DNA of 64,000 nt from Chionis minor (Eukaryota > Chordata > Aves > Charadriiformes > Chionididae), in the NCBI GenBank assembly GCA_013398295.1, contig VZSF01009112.1, positions 120,473 through 184,472 on the forward strand, read 5' to 3'. Below the pieces are notes generated by a model that was not told the DNA's origin, searched no databases, and worked only from the letters and a program-made list of their open reading frames with translations. Position 1 is the first letter of the stretch, and each line of letters starts with the position of its first letter. A program made the translations under genes and the position numbers. This document shows, piece after piece, positions 23,846-36,424 of the stretch.

Positions 23846-24687
23846 TCTCATGTCATCTTGTCTCATCTGTTTTTCAGATAGCAATTCTGTAAAAAAATAA
23901 TTTCAACTCCATCTCTGGGATAGTTCATAAATCAGCACATGTTTTTGTCCCCAGGGGAGAAAGGAATGTGTTTATCCTAATTTGTCTTTTTTTTTTTTTG
24001 TTTAAACTTGACTGTGTTGACCAACATCACACTCCTAAATGTCTGACCACTTAGTTTCCTAACTTAGCTCTCACTTCGCTTGTATACTGTGTATTGGATC
24101 AGTTTAAATGTTGTTTGAAAATATAAGTAACTGTCAGTGTGCAATCATGTCACATGAAGAGAAAAATACCTATTGTAATAGCAGAATTCTTTTATGGATG
24201 GAGAAATGCATTTGAGATTAGAACCAAACTTGACTTGAATAAAAAGAGAACTGACTTTTTCTCCAATTTCAAACTTTTTTGTGTTCCTAGTTTTCCATTT
24301 TTCTTTCTTTTTTTCCTCCCCTGCAATTCTTGGTTTTGGCTTTGAAACAGAAATAGCAGAATATCAAGGGACAAGGCTGTTCTCAAGATTTCAAATCTCA
24401 ACAGAAGCCAAACTAGTTTTCTGTTTTGCGTGATCTCAAAAATGTTTGAATTTGACTTTCAGTTTGATTAAGCATCTGAATAATTATTCCTCAATAACCT
24501 GCTTACAGCAAGCACTCTTCCTTCACCCTCAGGCTGAATTTAGTATCCTTGTTTCAGAAATTGTCTAATCTCTGATTAGAGTTTTTTGGTAAAATTAAAG
24601 TTTATTTCTGTGAATAGGGCAATAAAGTTTTTTTTTGTTTTGTTTTATGATCAGAGATTATCAGAAAACAGGGAGTTGTTAATCCAG
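23846..24687. other. AT-rich noncoding, nothing recognised
   Basis: There is a T-rich run near 23989-24000. The open frame at 24139-24345 and its antisense partner are without family signal. Confidence 0.65.
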
Positions 24688-24701
24688 CCACCAGAGGGCA
24701 C
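24688..24701 (+). promoter_or_regulatory. Candidate CTCF core motif
   Basis: CCACCAGAGGGCAC matches the 14-bp vertebrate CTCF core (CCACNAGRGGGCRC type) at every informative position. CTCF binds such sites to set chromatin loop anchors. The downstream 150 bp is AT-rich with ATTA cores (AATTAATAACAATTATTA). A single motif match in 64 kb is suggestive only; occupancy cannot be seen from sequence. Confidence 0.45.
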
Positions 24702-27700
24702 CCATATGGCCCTGTGAAAGTAATATGATTCTAATGAAGTTGCAATAGGAGAATTAATAACAATTATTAAATGAGGTCAACAGATGTCAAACAAAGCACG
24801 TTCACTACTTCCTGCCAAATTCTACATGTGTGGAAAATTAAAACAATGCCTCAGTATTAAACAATCTTAAAACAAATTCTGAGTTCCATATTCAGGTTTT
24901 ACTTAGGAAATAATCTCTTGATTGCCACATCCTGAAGTCCTTATACTTTTAACTACTACCAGTTCTAGAAAGCTTCTATTGATGTTCTCCTGAGTAAGGA
25001 CTGACAGAATATTGACCAGCTACTGTACCATTCAACTTGCAGAGACATTTTCATGTCTACAACAAAAAGACAAATGGATTTTTAATTTTTGGCCCCAGAC
25101 AGTGCATTAAAATGCTGATAGGATGTTGACAGCACTTTTTTTTTTTTTAAAAAAAGAAGTACAGAATGTGAGGAAAAATTATTTTCCACATATCACAGCT
25201 AAAAATACTATCTTTTTACACTGTGTATTCTATAAACTGTTGGTTTAACAGGCCAGGAATGAAAGGTCAATGAACTTGTACCCAGAATACTAGTTTTCCA
25301 AAATAATTTTGAGAAAAGCCTTAATTTTCACAATATCATGAAATCTGAAGACTTTTGAAGAGTGCTGATTTATAAGGGATTTCAGGAAGAAGCAGGATTT
25401 CAGGATTGTTGGATTTTCTACTTTTTGAAGAGTGTGTCTCAGTAGGACCTTGAGACCTCTAGAAACTGTAGCTATGCCAAAGGCTGTGCTATATGTCTTA
25501 CCAGGTGTTGCCTACCACCATATCCTGCTCCCAGACATATTAATATTTTGGAACATTTAACAAATTATTTCATATTTGCACGGTTGCATTCTATGCACTG
25601 AGGGTAAGACAGAGCTCATTAATGTCCTGTTGGTTTTGGGGACAGTGACCATTGCTGTCAATATGCTCAGAAAACAGACTATAGCATGTGACTAAGGGCT
25701 ATTTGGACTATTTGTCCTTTTTTCTAATGTTATATCTTCAGTAGGTGATGAACTGTTAAACTCAAACAATGCTCAAACCCATTGTAGGTTTATTGTTTAT
25801 GACCCGTTTATATTCTTTTTATTTTACAAATAAGTTCTAATCTTTGAGATATTTGTGCAGCTTCTTTTGGGAGTCACTGCTTTCAAATCTGAATTGTGCT
25901 TTAAGGAAGGAGGTTTAACTTCAAGGCAACAGTGCATCAGAGGCAGAAAGGAGACTTTGGGGTTTCCAGGAGTGCCAAATAGCCCTCCATGGTTAGACTA
26001 AAGGTAAGTAGCTTTGCAGAACATTGCAAGCAAGCTTACAGTCAGAGATAAAGGATGAATAATTCTCTTCAGCTATGTATATGAAAAATTGTACATTACT
26101 GCAGAAATTCTTACTAGCAGCCAAGTCTGGTGATATGTCTTATAAGTAATTAGTTTAACTGATGTGGAATCACTATAACCCCAAGACTTCAATAATTGTT
26201 TAAAGATTTAAGTTTCACAGTTGGTTTCATAAGCCAGAATAGTCAGCAGCCAGGTTTGTGGCTGAGTTGTGAAAGTTAACAGAACACTGTGTCAGAACTC
26301 ACTTAAAAAATATTAAAGTCATGGGATTGGAAGTGAAGATTGCTAAGCAGGATGCAAAGTTTAGCCTGTCACAGTTTAGCCGGTGAAGAAATTTGCAGGC
26401 TCTATAAGAAAGATACCTAAACTGAGACAAACTCAGACAGAGTTTGCTGGTACAGACATTTTACCAGTAAGATTAGAAATAAAAACAGGTGTTAACTGTG
26501 ATAAACCAAGAAAAACAAATACATGCTAGAAAGAAAGCTTGAAGTAAATGAAAATTTTTACACAACAATATATGTGCTTGAAGATACTGCACATATGAAC
26601 TAGCTTTTCAGTAGGCTTTAATTTGATAATGTAATGGCTTTTTAAAAAAGAGGTATGGCTTTGTCCATTTAGGAAGACCCAGAAGGTTCTCCTGATTCAG
26701 ATAGCAACTCTAAGATGCAATTAACCATAAATAACCCCAGAAGTTATTTTGGCAATCTCTTATTTGAGGGAGAAAGCAGGCCCACTGTAATGAAGCTCTT
26801 CCTGCACCAATAAATATAAACCTGTAAATTAACTGAGCTTGTATCAATTAACGGAGTTTATTTCCAGAGACTTTTTTGACTACACAGATTTGACATTAAA
26901 GACTATGCTGTCCTGAGCTCCAAATGGTGGAATCCACAACTGAGAGCAGAGGGAGCATTGTGGAGGTGTAATGCAACTGCTTCTTTCCTCCCACCAAATG
27001 GATCAAACTTTAGGCTTCAGTCTGCCTGACTCTCTTTTGACAGACTTACGGCTGAGTGGGATCTGTCCATAGTCAGCAGAACATACGTGGTTATCTTTAG
27101 CTAAATATCTGCTTTAAACAGCTGAAGTTCGATGAGAGAAACCTCAGCCTTGTCTTACAACACAGACTTTTGCCTGCGTACTGTAAAAAGAGAAAAATTA
27201 CTTAGTCAAATTTTTCCTGGAGACTAAAAAGATAAGATGTGAAATATGTTTTTCAATCTAAAGCAGTTTATATTTTAAAAAATATATATAAAATGCTCTG
27301 TATTGAGATTATATGAAGTTAGTTTGTCTCTGAAATGAAATAAAACAAACACTGGAAGTTTCTTACAATGGTGTTCACATTCCGTGCTAAGTTCTACAGG
27401 TCCTAAAACAGATGGTGAGGCCTTTCACAGTCAGATATGCCACACATCAAGATGAGGAAAATGTTTTAATTTTCAACAGACAGAGCTGACGACAAAGAAA
27501 TAAACTACTGTAACAGTTGCTTTATAGGTCTGGTGTTCTAAAGAGGCACAAGAACTACCAGATCTAACAAAATTTAGGATTGTTTCACTACTGGGACATT
27601 TCATCTGAGATAATGAAGAACCGATTCAAATGAGACAAAAGGAATCAGGGGGAAACAAAAAAAAAAAAAAAAAGAAAAGAAAAAGGAAATTAAAAACCTT

Positions 27701-30656
27701 CTCCTCAACCTTTTCACACTTTCACAACCAAACTGCAATGAAATATTTTTGAAGTCCTGGAACAAGTAGAGAGAGGGGTTTTATTTTGACAATTGTAATT
27801 GCCATCAAGGTCTGAAACTGTAACACCACAAAAATGATGTTTCTGGCCAGCACCTGAAAGGTGAGTGCCAGAAATCTCACATGAAATGCTGGTTTTCAGG
27901 AGACTGCCAGTTCAAACTGGAGATTTGATAGGTTCAGATAATTTCAATAAACATTCAGACTTCTGGATGATCATCTGAACCAAACTTGCACTCTGAACCT
28001 TTCCATTTAACTGTCTGAATAGAAAATCACATGTATAGCTTATAGATAATAGCATTATCTGGGGAGTATATTACTCAAGGAAGAATATTTGGTCAGCAAC
28101 TTCTGAGATTTATCTACCAGTATATTATTTTTTCTCCCCCTTACAACCTCAGTATTTTGCAGAATGACAGGACTGGGAAGATGTTTTTATATCTGAAATT
28201 TGTTTTCAGGAAGTTGGAAGTGAAAATGAAGACTTTAGTGAGCTGTGAAAAAATAATGAATTTATTTGTTCACCATGCTGACATGAATAACTCCTTGGTT
28301 TTTTCCTCATGCGCATCACCCGCATTCTGATATACAAGAACATTTGATTGTTATTTCCGATTTGCCCCAATAGTAGCTTTTTCCTTTCAGTTGATGGAAA
28401 TCTCTGAAATGAAGAGCTCAGGCAGGTTTCTGATGTGTAAAATAACATAGGTTCTCTGGGCACTCAGAGCTTATGTTAAGCTACCAACCTCCATTATATC
28501 ACAACTTCAGTTCAGATTTGTTTAAACAAGTTTCCACCTGCACAACAACCCCTTTTACTGCCAGTGAAACACACTCTTCCCCAAGGAGCCCGGTGTTATA
28601 AATCACCAAAGTGTACATGCTGCTGCTGCCAGTGTGAGAGGGGTCTGGCACGATGAATCTGAGGAGTAATGAGGGCCGTGGAATAGCCCACACACATTAG
28701 GAAAGGAGAAACCAGAACGCAGCCTTAGAGTGTAGAAAGCAGTCTATCAAAAGCTTTTAAACACAGCCTATTAGACTCAGATATGGAACTTTAATCTGCT
28801 AGCTGTGACCGTGAGGAGAGCAACCAGTCCCAAAACAAATACACACCATCAGATAGCCTCGCATGCATGTGTACGTACACCTGTACATGATAAAACAAGA
28901 ATAAACTATAACATCAGACTGTACTATGTGCATTTCACCATAACAACAAGATATGATCTTCAAATGATCAGACAAAAACCCTACTGAATTGAATAGACTA
29001 GAATCTGAGCCCCCATCCTGCCCAAGATGCACATTTGCACCACTTTACCAACTTAGCTCAACTGATTTTTTTCTCAATAGAGTCTCAGGAATTATTTCCA
29101 AGTACGAACAAAAAATTGCACTCAGCCTTTCTCCCTAGCCGCAGTTCCCACTGGTAACAGTAAATTGCTTTCTGGTGCAAGAGCCTGTAACGCCTGTAGT
29201 CTCCATTTACCCTAGCCTCCTTCCCTTTTCTGAAGGAAACCGGTGGTCTTACAGCATCCTGGGGGTGGTCTGCAGACCTCCTCTTAGCTGCAGTTGCTCT
29301 GGTTCCTGTCTATGTTCCAATCAATTCATACCCAGCTCAATGCCACCCACAGTGCTCAGTTGCATGTGAATATCAGAAAGTTCTCCAAAAGATGCCAGCT
29401 CTATCTTCCTTTGATGTGCCATATTAGGTACTAATGGGCCAAATTCTTCCCCTACACACATGCGGCTCCTGCTGACTTCAACCAACGCTGCAGATTCACA
29501 ACACGCAGCTTTATGCTAAGTAGAGACTAACCACAGTTTCTGAAGTATCTCAGAATAGAGCTCGCTCCAGTACAAGAAGTCATGTTCTTCAGTGCCTCAG
29601 CTATACCAGTTGCTGGAATCTGTTTGTCCCCCGGAGAGGTCCATATCCATGTGTAAACACATTTTTATGGGTACACTATTGCAAAAGACTAATTGGATTA
29701 AATAGTTCCTACTGCCTGAGGATTTTTCTGTACCATGTCTACAAATTACACATGTAGGCACAAGCCATTTCTAAATAAACTAGCCTGGACACTACTAGAA
29801 ATGTAGCTAGAAATGTAGGAGGGGATTCAGTGAAGGATGCAAAACCCACAAGGAGGCTGGGTAATGGAATTTGCCCATACTGTGTTCTGTACTGGGATAA
29901 TTGCTCTCCTAGCAGTACCTAATGAGCTAGTTCAAAGCTAAATCAGCCTCAACAACTGCTGTGAATTGCAGTCATAGCTCAGTATAGCCCTCCCCCAAAA
30001 CAGTGATCGTTAAGCTTATGCAGTTATTTGTAGGACTGAATCTTAATTATACCGTCACTGTTCCCCTCCTTCATCCACCATATGTGTAGACAGCAAAGCC
30101 AGGTTAACAGAACATGACATTCACATGCCTGTGGATTTTTGGTTCATTTTTTAATAACTGACATATATTTTATGGTAGAATCACAGTGATGAGCTGGGTG
30201 CAGTTCTGAAAGCAATCAGAAGCAGTTATTTACATTTACTTTAGAAAAATGCACCATATGTTGAACCCAAGGCAGTTTATAAAGTACACAGGGTAGCAGG
30301 AATACTTCAGAACAATGCTTTCTATATCTTTTCAAGTCTTTTGAAAAATACGTAAATATGCAACTGTCAATACTGACCTGAAAGATTGCCGTGCTGTGTG
30401 AACACATTTGGTACTTTTTGCCAAGTATATTGGCACAAGATTATCCCAACAGTAAAGGCTACATTGAATTTTATGTAGCAGAGACTCACAGAATTTGTAC
30501 CCACATCACTCATTCTGTAACAGCCTGCAATTAATTTGTTGCAGAAGGATAAAAGATTATTCATCCATGAGTGGTAAATTTAATACAGGCTGGAAAATGT
30601 GATGGAAAAATTAGGATTGGACTATTCTCAGCTAGCTCAGACAGGAGTGTCTTGAT
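24702..30656. other. AT-rich noncoding, nothing recognised
   Basis: About 6 kb without recognisable exons or transposons. Small features are an A-rich tract near 27657-27690, a T-then-A run at 25135-25157 and a 12-bp palindrome GTGTACGTACAC at 28869-28880. A stretch this free of repeats may hold conserved noncoding elements, but that needs alignment. Confidence 0.6.
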
Positions 30657-30726
30657 AAGACAAGACAAGACAAGACAAAATAAGACAATATAAAACAAGA
30701 TAAGGTAAGGCAAGGCAAGTCAAGGT
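30657..30726 (+). repeat. Decaying (AAGAC)n pentanucleotide array
   Basis: Fourteen consecutive 5-bp units stay in register. Four perfect AAGAC units are followed by AAAAT, AAGAC, AATAT, AAAAC, AAGAT, AAGGT, AAGGC, AAGGC, AAGTC and AAGGT. There has been no indel, only substitution, and a second sub-motif (AAGGC) appears towards the right. Confidence 0.9.
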
Positions 30727-31369
30727 ACAAAGTTAGGTGGAATGCGGTGGTTTGCAGAATCCCTTATCACAACCCTCCTGGGGAAGTGAGGAGTTATTGT
30801 ACTACTATCATTTAATTTCTGTGTTTGTATTGCTGTCTTCAGAGTATCTGCTCAGATAACATCTGCTCAAATGAAATGCAGGCAGTAGTAGTCCAGTACA
30901 GATTAAATGGTGGGATTAATTGCTCTGTAGCTTCTTCCTTCCGTGTCTTTTTTTGTCCTCTAACCTCATGAGTTTTCCCTTTTGCAGGGTCACATAACGC
31001 CACAGAGCTTGCGAAGTGTGCAACTTCCCCAGCATGCTGATTGCCTTGGCATTCATCCCTCAGAGTCATAAGGCCTAAAGCTGTGACAGTCCAACAGTCA
31101 TTTTACTTTGCCATGTTTCCTGGCAACACGGGGGGAGAGAAACTCTGCCAAAACCATCAGTGAAATGAACTGACTTCATAGAGCTGGTTATTTTAGATTT
31201 CATTGAAATTAAGGACAGAAGAGACAAGAGAAAACTGTTTCATCTGGACCGCCTGTTTATCCCAAAACATTAAATATCTGTATCTCCCATCCAAGCAGCT
31301 ATTCCCCTAAGAATTGTTCCATGTAATATTTAAATACCAACTGCGTCCTCTGGCCTCAAACAGGTAGTG
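30727..31369. other. Noncoding, one candidate motif, nothing else recognised
   Basis: The segment has a splice-acceptor-like TTTTCCCTTTTGCAG ending near 30987 but no coding frame after it. A GTTTCCTGGCAAC motif is listed separately. 31200-31340 faintly resembles an old CR1 3' end, too weakly to call. Confidence 0.5.
31115..31127 (-). promoter_or_regulatory. Candidate RFX (X-box) motif
   Basis: GTTTCCTGGCAAC, read as GTTGCC-A-GGAAAC on the minus strand, has both half-sites of the X-box bound by RFX factors. A 13-bp match can arise by chance, and there is no nearby promoter to support it. Confidence 0.3.
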
Positions 31370-31730
31370 GGGGGATCAATTCAGGACACAGATGCGGCCT
31401 CACCAGTGCCAAATGGAAGGGGACACTGGCCTCTCTAGATCCCTTAAAATTTTTCCTCCTATCAAAGCCAAGCATGCATTATTCATGATGAGAGAACTCT
31501 GTGGGCTCGTGTTCAATCTGGTTCCCACCTTCTCACCAGGGCTACTACTGTTGAGACAGTTCCCAGCCTGTCCTAACGCGTGGAGTTGTTCTCTCCCAGG
31601 TGCAGGACTTTGCACTGCTCCTCATTGTAATTTGGGAGTTTTCTGTTGGCCATGTCCTCAAGTTTATCAAGTTCCCTCTGGACTTAATCTCTGCTACTCA
31701 GTTTGTCACCAACCTCCCCTAATTTATTAT
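31370..31730 (-). mobile_element. CR1 LINE fragment, antisense, diverged
   Basis: On the + strand the order of blocks matches the reverse complement of CR1 ORF2. GATGCGGCCTCACCAGTGCC comes first, then CCCAGGTGCAGGACTTTGCACT, then CAAGTTCCCTCTGGACTTAA and CAGTTTGTCACC. Frames are broken throughout. It belongs to an older subfamily than the copies at 18554 and 50349, judging by divergence. Both ends are truncated. Confidence 0.78.
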
Positions 31731-34700
31731 GACCCTCGAGTTCTCTGAAGGTATGTTCTACCTCATTATCTTGTTATGGAGTAGCAAACATTGAGGCTGT
31801 ATTCCTGGCACAAAAGGTAAAGGATGGACAGAGGACTTCAGATTCAGAGATTCCCACGCCAGAAAGATACATACCTCAACGTTCAGCCAGATCTTCTTCC
31901 CTCCTTGCACACAGGCTGCGAGCCATCTCCTGTCTTTTCTTACAGATAGGCCAGTGTGAGTAAGTCATTCCAATATGTAATCATTGTCACTGCTAGGAAA
32001 TTTGATCTTGATTAAGCTTATTTAAGGAAATTCTTTCTGCCCTTTTCCAACTGTTTCAGATTTCAGTCTAAAGCCTTACTGCAGTATTACACGAAGTGGT
32101 ATGAAGCAACATCAGACATAGAATTTAAAGATTTTTACTCCACATTTCTGAAACTGATATTTGTAATTTTATATTACTCTGAAGATGGGAAAGGAATTTG
32201 TGAAAAAGTTGCATATGTTTTCCCACTTAATTTGCAATTTCCGAAATTTTACATTTTAAAAAGAATTTTAGACCCATTCCACTGTGGATCATTTAGACCA
32301 TACCTAGACAGAGAGAAACTATTTTCCAAGTGTGTTTGATGGATCTATATGAATTTCAAACAATAATAATTGGGCACAATGAAGTTGCCTGAGTCTGGTA
32401 CACATGACATATGGTGGATCCAAAATCTTTGGATGTCAATATCTATGATCAGTTAAACAGTTCTCAACCTACTTTAGACTTCATGTATTTCTTCTCAGAA
32501 GCTCTTAGTTTCAGAGTTGAGGAGCATGGTGTGTTGTTAATAAGAACTAACTCAGTATTACTATCTCTTCCTACAATGAAATCTGGTTGTAGTGAGTTTA
32601 AAAACCATAACAGTGGAGATTTGCTTGCATACTAATTTAAGAAACCAAAGTTACAACCTGTTTGGGTTACTGCTGTTAAGTGCTTAGTTTTTCTTTCTTC
32701 TAGTATTTATTTTCCATGTATTTTCTCTGCATCTGGAATTGGTACTAATCTTTGATGAGAAAGTCAGAAAGGTGAGAAGGTGGAAATGGTAAAACGCTGC
32801 AATATAGATTTCCCATAGATGTTTCAGCTGCTCTGTACTTCTGTGGTGACACACAGCAGCCTTACATTAGTTAATCCAGTTTTACAGCTGTCTTGTATCA
32901 CTGGGGTAACATAAAGACATATTGGTGAATCTGGTGCTGTGACTACGCTGTTGGTGAGGTTTGACTTTTATTTTTATCTATATAATTCAGCAAAAATAAT
33001 TCCTTTGACATCAGCAGAGTAGTAGCTGGAATGTGCATGAGGAAGCTAGAGCATACTTATGAGAAGAAAATGCTTGTATTTGTAGCATTAGAATGGGATT
33101 TGAGAGGTCTGCATGCAGTTCCTCATTATCACAACCTTTTTGTGAGCGCTTCTGCAAGACATCATTTTGCTGCTCGTGACATGTAAAATGAGGGTGGAAT
33201 TTTTTTTTCTTTCATCCTTCACATGTCCCATTTACTTGCTTTAAATACTGAGACACGGCAACTGCTTCCTGGCATGTCTTTGAAAAACACCCAGCACAAC
33301 AGAGCCGCAATTTATGAATTTGTTAAAAAAGAGATTAACTTCCCTTAATTCACACCTAGTGATGGTTTAGATGAGACAGAGAAAAATTCACATGCACTCT
33401 GTCTTTTTCCTGGTCACACTGTTAAACAGTTTGACTAGAGCTATTCATATTTCCTCCAATATGCTGGTAGCATTTTCTGCTCTACCCGCCAAAGAAACTG
33501 AACCTCTGATAGAATCCTGGAACGGCACAACACCTGGATTTTTTGCCAGAACATTTTCAAGGTGTTGCATGGTGGTGAAAAGTAAATTTTGAAAACTGTT
33601 TTTCCCCCCACTGCTAAAACTCATCTATTCCCAACAAAAACATTGCTCATGTCTCAGGCACTCTGTGCCTTACAGGCTATTTTATGAAGAAAAGGAGGAG
33701 GGAGGGAACACTTTGCATAATTCCTTGCAGTCCCTTGCCAGCCTCTACCTCATCAGTGGAGTTAAGTCCGAGAGGTATTGTTAAATCCTTATGCCATCCT
33801 TCTGAGACTTGTATTCAATTTTGTCTCCCATTACATGTGCTTCCAGTTCCACTGTGATTGCTTCAGCATCAATTTAAAAAAAAAAAAAAAAAAGAAAAGG
33901 CAAGAAGGGGGAAAAAAAAATTCCCAAACCCCCTTATTAATGTGGGAGGTCTCAGATCCCCCAGAAGGCCTGTGAGATGTTGAGCATGCTCGTTTGGAGG
34001 CACACTTTGGCAGTTTGCCACCAGTAAAGGACAATGTGGGCTCCTGAGCTGTGCACCACCTCTGCCACTCGGTAGGTGTTTGAGGAGGGATGTTTGTTAG
34101 AAGAGGCAGTGTGAGTTTAAGCTTACGTGTACTGTGGAATAACAGGATGATTTCCTCTGCTCTGTCCTGTTTGGGTATGCCTGTGTTTGTGTGCAAAGGT
34201 GGAGAACTGCCTTGGTCTCTCCTCTGTTTAGTAAGTGCTGCTTTTGCTGGCCAAGAAATCAGGCAGGTGGGCAGATATTACTTTCCAAAATTTCCAGTTG
34301 CACTGTATGCCTTCAGCCAGGTATGAGGCTAACTTGTGTACATAACATTTCCATTCATTTGTCGTTGCCCCCCTCTGAAACTGCTCATTTAAGAATCATA
34401 TTTTTGATTGATTGCACTGGTTCTATTTGCCTAGCGCTCTTTTTTTCAATGCTCCACCTTGTTCCGTTGTTTATTCCCAAGCCACCTATGAACTGACTCA
34501 CCTGTTGTAGGCTGAAAAGTCTGAGTTGATGATGAATACCAGTTCTGTAAAGCTGTTCAGAAGAGGCAAATTACATGGCCATTATAAGCCAGTTGCATGA
34601 AAATCCTTGGGTAAACATCATGTAAGTCAATGAACAGAGCTCCAAGTTGGCACGTTTTCCTTTTAGGTAATGGATAACCCTGCATACAACTACTAGAGTG

Positions 34701-36400
34701 TTCCCTCTGAACTAATAATGAAGAGGAAGCAAAGATCATACTTGGATTTAGTACAGCCAAGTGTGAGGGCAAGAGTTTTATTAAAGGAGTTCAAACAAAA
34801 GGGCAGGCATGACCAAGATGTTATGCCTAAGGATTTAAATTTAGTTTCCTGTATAAGTATGCAATGTCTGCCAAGAGACAAATTGTTTCCAGGGTAACAC
34901 TTGAAAAGAGTGATCGTATATCCCTTAGAGTGAGGCTGTTGAACATTCGTATAGCGGGACGCCACCATGACTTTGTGCATGCATCAAGTTTTATGCAGGA
35001 ACTGTGCTAAGTGAGGTTGTACTGGAGGGAGTGTCATTCACAGTACTTTTTTCCGCCCCCCCTTGCCATTTCCCAAGAGAAAGGCCACCAGCAAAGGTTT
35101 TCCACCTAGAAGGCTAGTGCGGTAGATACTGCTGATTGAAAGTGCAAATGAGTGTATAAGGGCACTAAGGCTTGAATTTTCAGGGATGGTTGACAGAATT
35201 AGGTACTCAGTTCTCACTGAATTGCAGTAGAATTTGCATGCTTTTTGTCCAAGCTTTTTTGCAAATCCCAGATTAGCAGTCCATGGCCGGACTGAAAAGC
35301 TGAAATGGCTGAAAGACTGATCAATTGGTGCATCTGATTGCTCAAGCTATGCCTATGATAAAAGGAGTTCCTTATTGATTCCCTGTATGATAACAAGTAT
35401 AATAAACAATGTATTACTACGTTAGTTTTGAAAAATGTGGACAAGTCAATCTGAAGGCAGGCTCAGAGCAGTCCTGACAGTGGCTAGTTTCATTTCTAGT
35501 GCATCCTGCTCTAGGATGTTAAGAATGCTGTACTGCCAGCTTCATGTTAATTTTCTGAAAACAGGAAAATAAATGCTAAAATAGCTTTTGCACTTAAGCC
35601 CTATCCTGCTTTCTATCTAGGGTCAGGTTTGAGGTAACTGAGAGAATGCCTGATCCTTTTTCAGTTTTTTGATAGTTTTGAAAAAATAAGGAATTAGAAA
35701 TCACTTTGTGTTGATTTGATTAGAGACATTTCTTTTCCAGTTTTTTGGTGAACTGCAAAGTTACAAATATTTAATTTAATTTAATTTAATTTTTTTACTC
35801 GTGCCTTTGTTCTTTTTTTAGGGAAACTAAAACCACTTATCAAAATGAGACATCATTTTGAATCAAAACCTTTTGTTCTGAAAATGTCAAAATGACGTCT
35901 TTAGAGTTAAAACTAAAACAATCCATTTTCCAGAATCAACACCAATTTAAAAATATTTTGGTTCATCAAATTTGTATTTTCTTGGCAAAAAGAAAAAAAA
36001 AAAGTTGTATTCTATTTTATTTTATTGAGCTGGACCTAGTTAGAAAAAGATAAAAACAGAGTGAAAAAACTAGAATATAAGAAGGTAGCGTGCCAGGGCA
36101 TTGTATTATGTTGCAGTTGTCCTGGTGTAAATGCAAAGATATCAGTTTTCAGGATTGCATTTTTCTTCTGTTCGTGCAGAATCATTTCTCTCTTGGGTGG
36201 CTGAGATAGCAGTGTGCAGATTTTAAATGTCAGCTCACGCTTTTCTGCTCGGCGGAGCATACTTATTTCTGCCTTCTAAGGTTGATTTAGACTTTATTGA
36301 GAGAAACTTTTGTTTTGAACCAAAGCTAAGGAGTTTGGCTTCCTTCTGCTTAAAGCTGAAATACCCAAGATCATGATCTCCTTCTGTAAGTACCGAGATA
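31731..36400. other. AT-rich noncoding, nothing recognised
   Basis: No exon or transposon is recognised in 4.7 kb. There is a long A run at about 33873-33891 followed by a GAAAAGG-rich purine tract, and four TTTAA units at 35770-35789. Open frames such as 32411-32635 and 33371-33592 lack family signal. A 12-bp palindrome AGATCATGATCT lies at 36368-36379. Confidence 0.6.
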
Positions 36401-36424
36401 ACTTCTGCTCTTAAGAGCAGAAGT
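36401..36424. repeat. Perfect 24-bp palindrome
   Basis: The half-site ACTTCTGCTCTT is followed immediately by its exact reverse complement, with no spacer. A perfect 12-bp-arm palindrome without spacer is improbable by chance in 64 kb (about 64000/4^12). A 12-bp palindrome lies 21 bp upstream. Its function is unknown: it could be a dimeric protein site or the relic of a small inverted duplication. Confidence 0.9.

Noticed and set aside
33831..33975. Processed pseudogene with poly(A) tail
   Set aside because: The A run at about 33873 is followed by more purine-rich sequence and preceded by no recognisable gene sequence. There is no flanking direct repeat that I could find.
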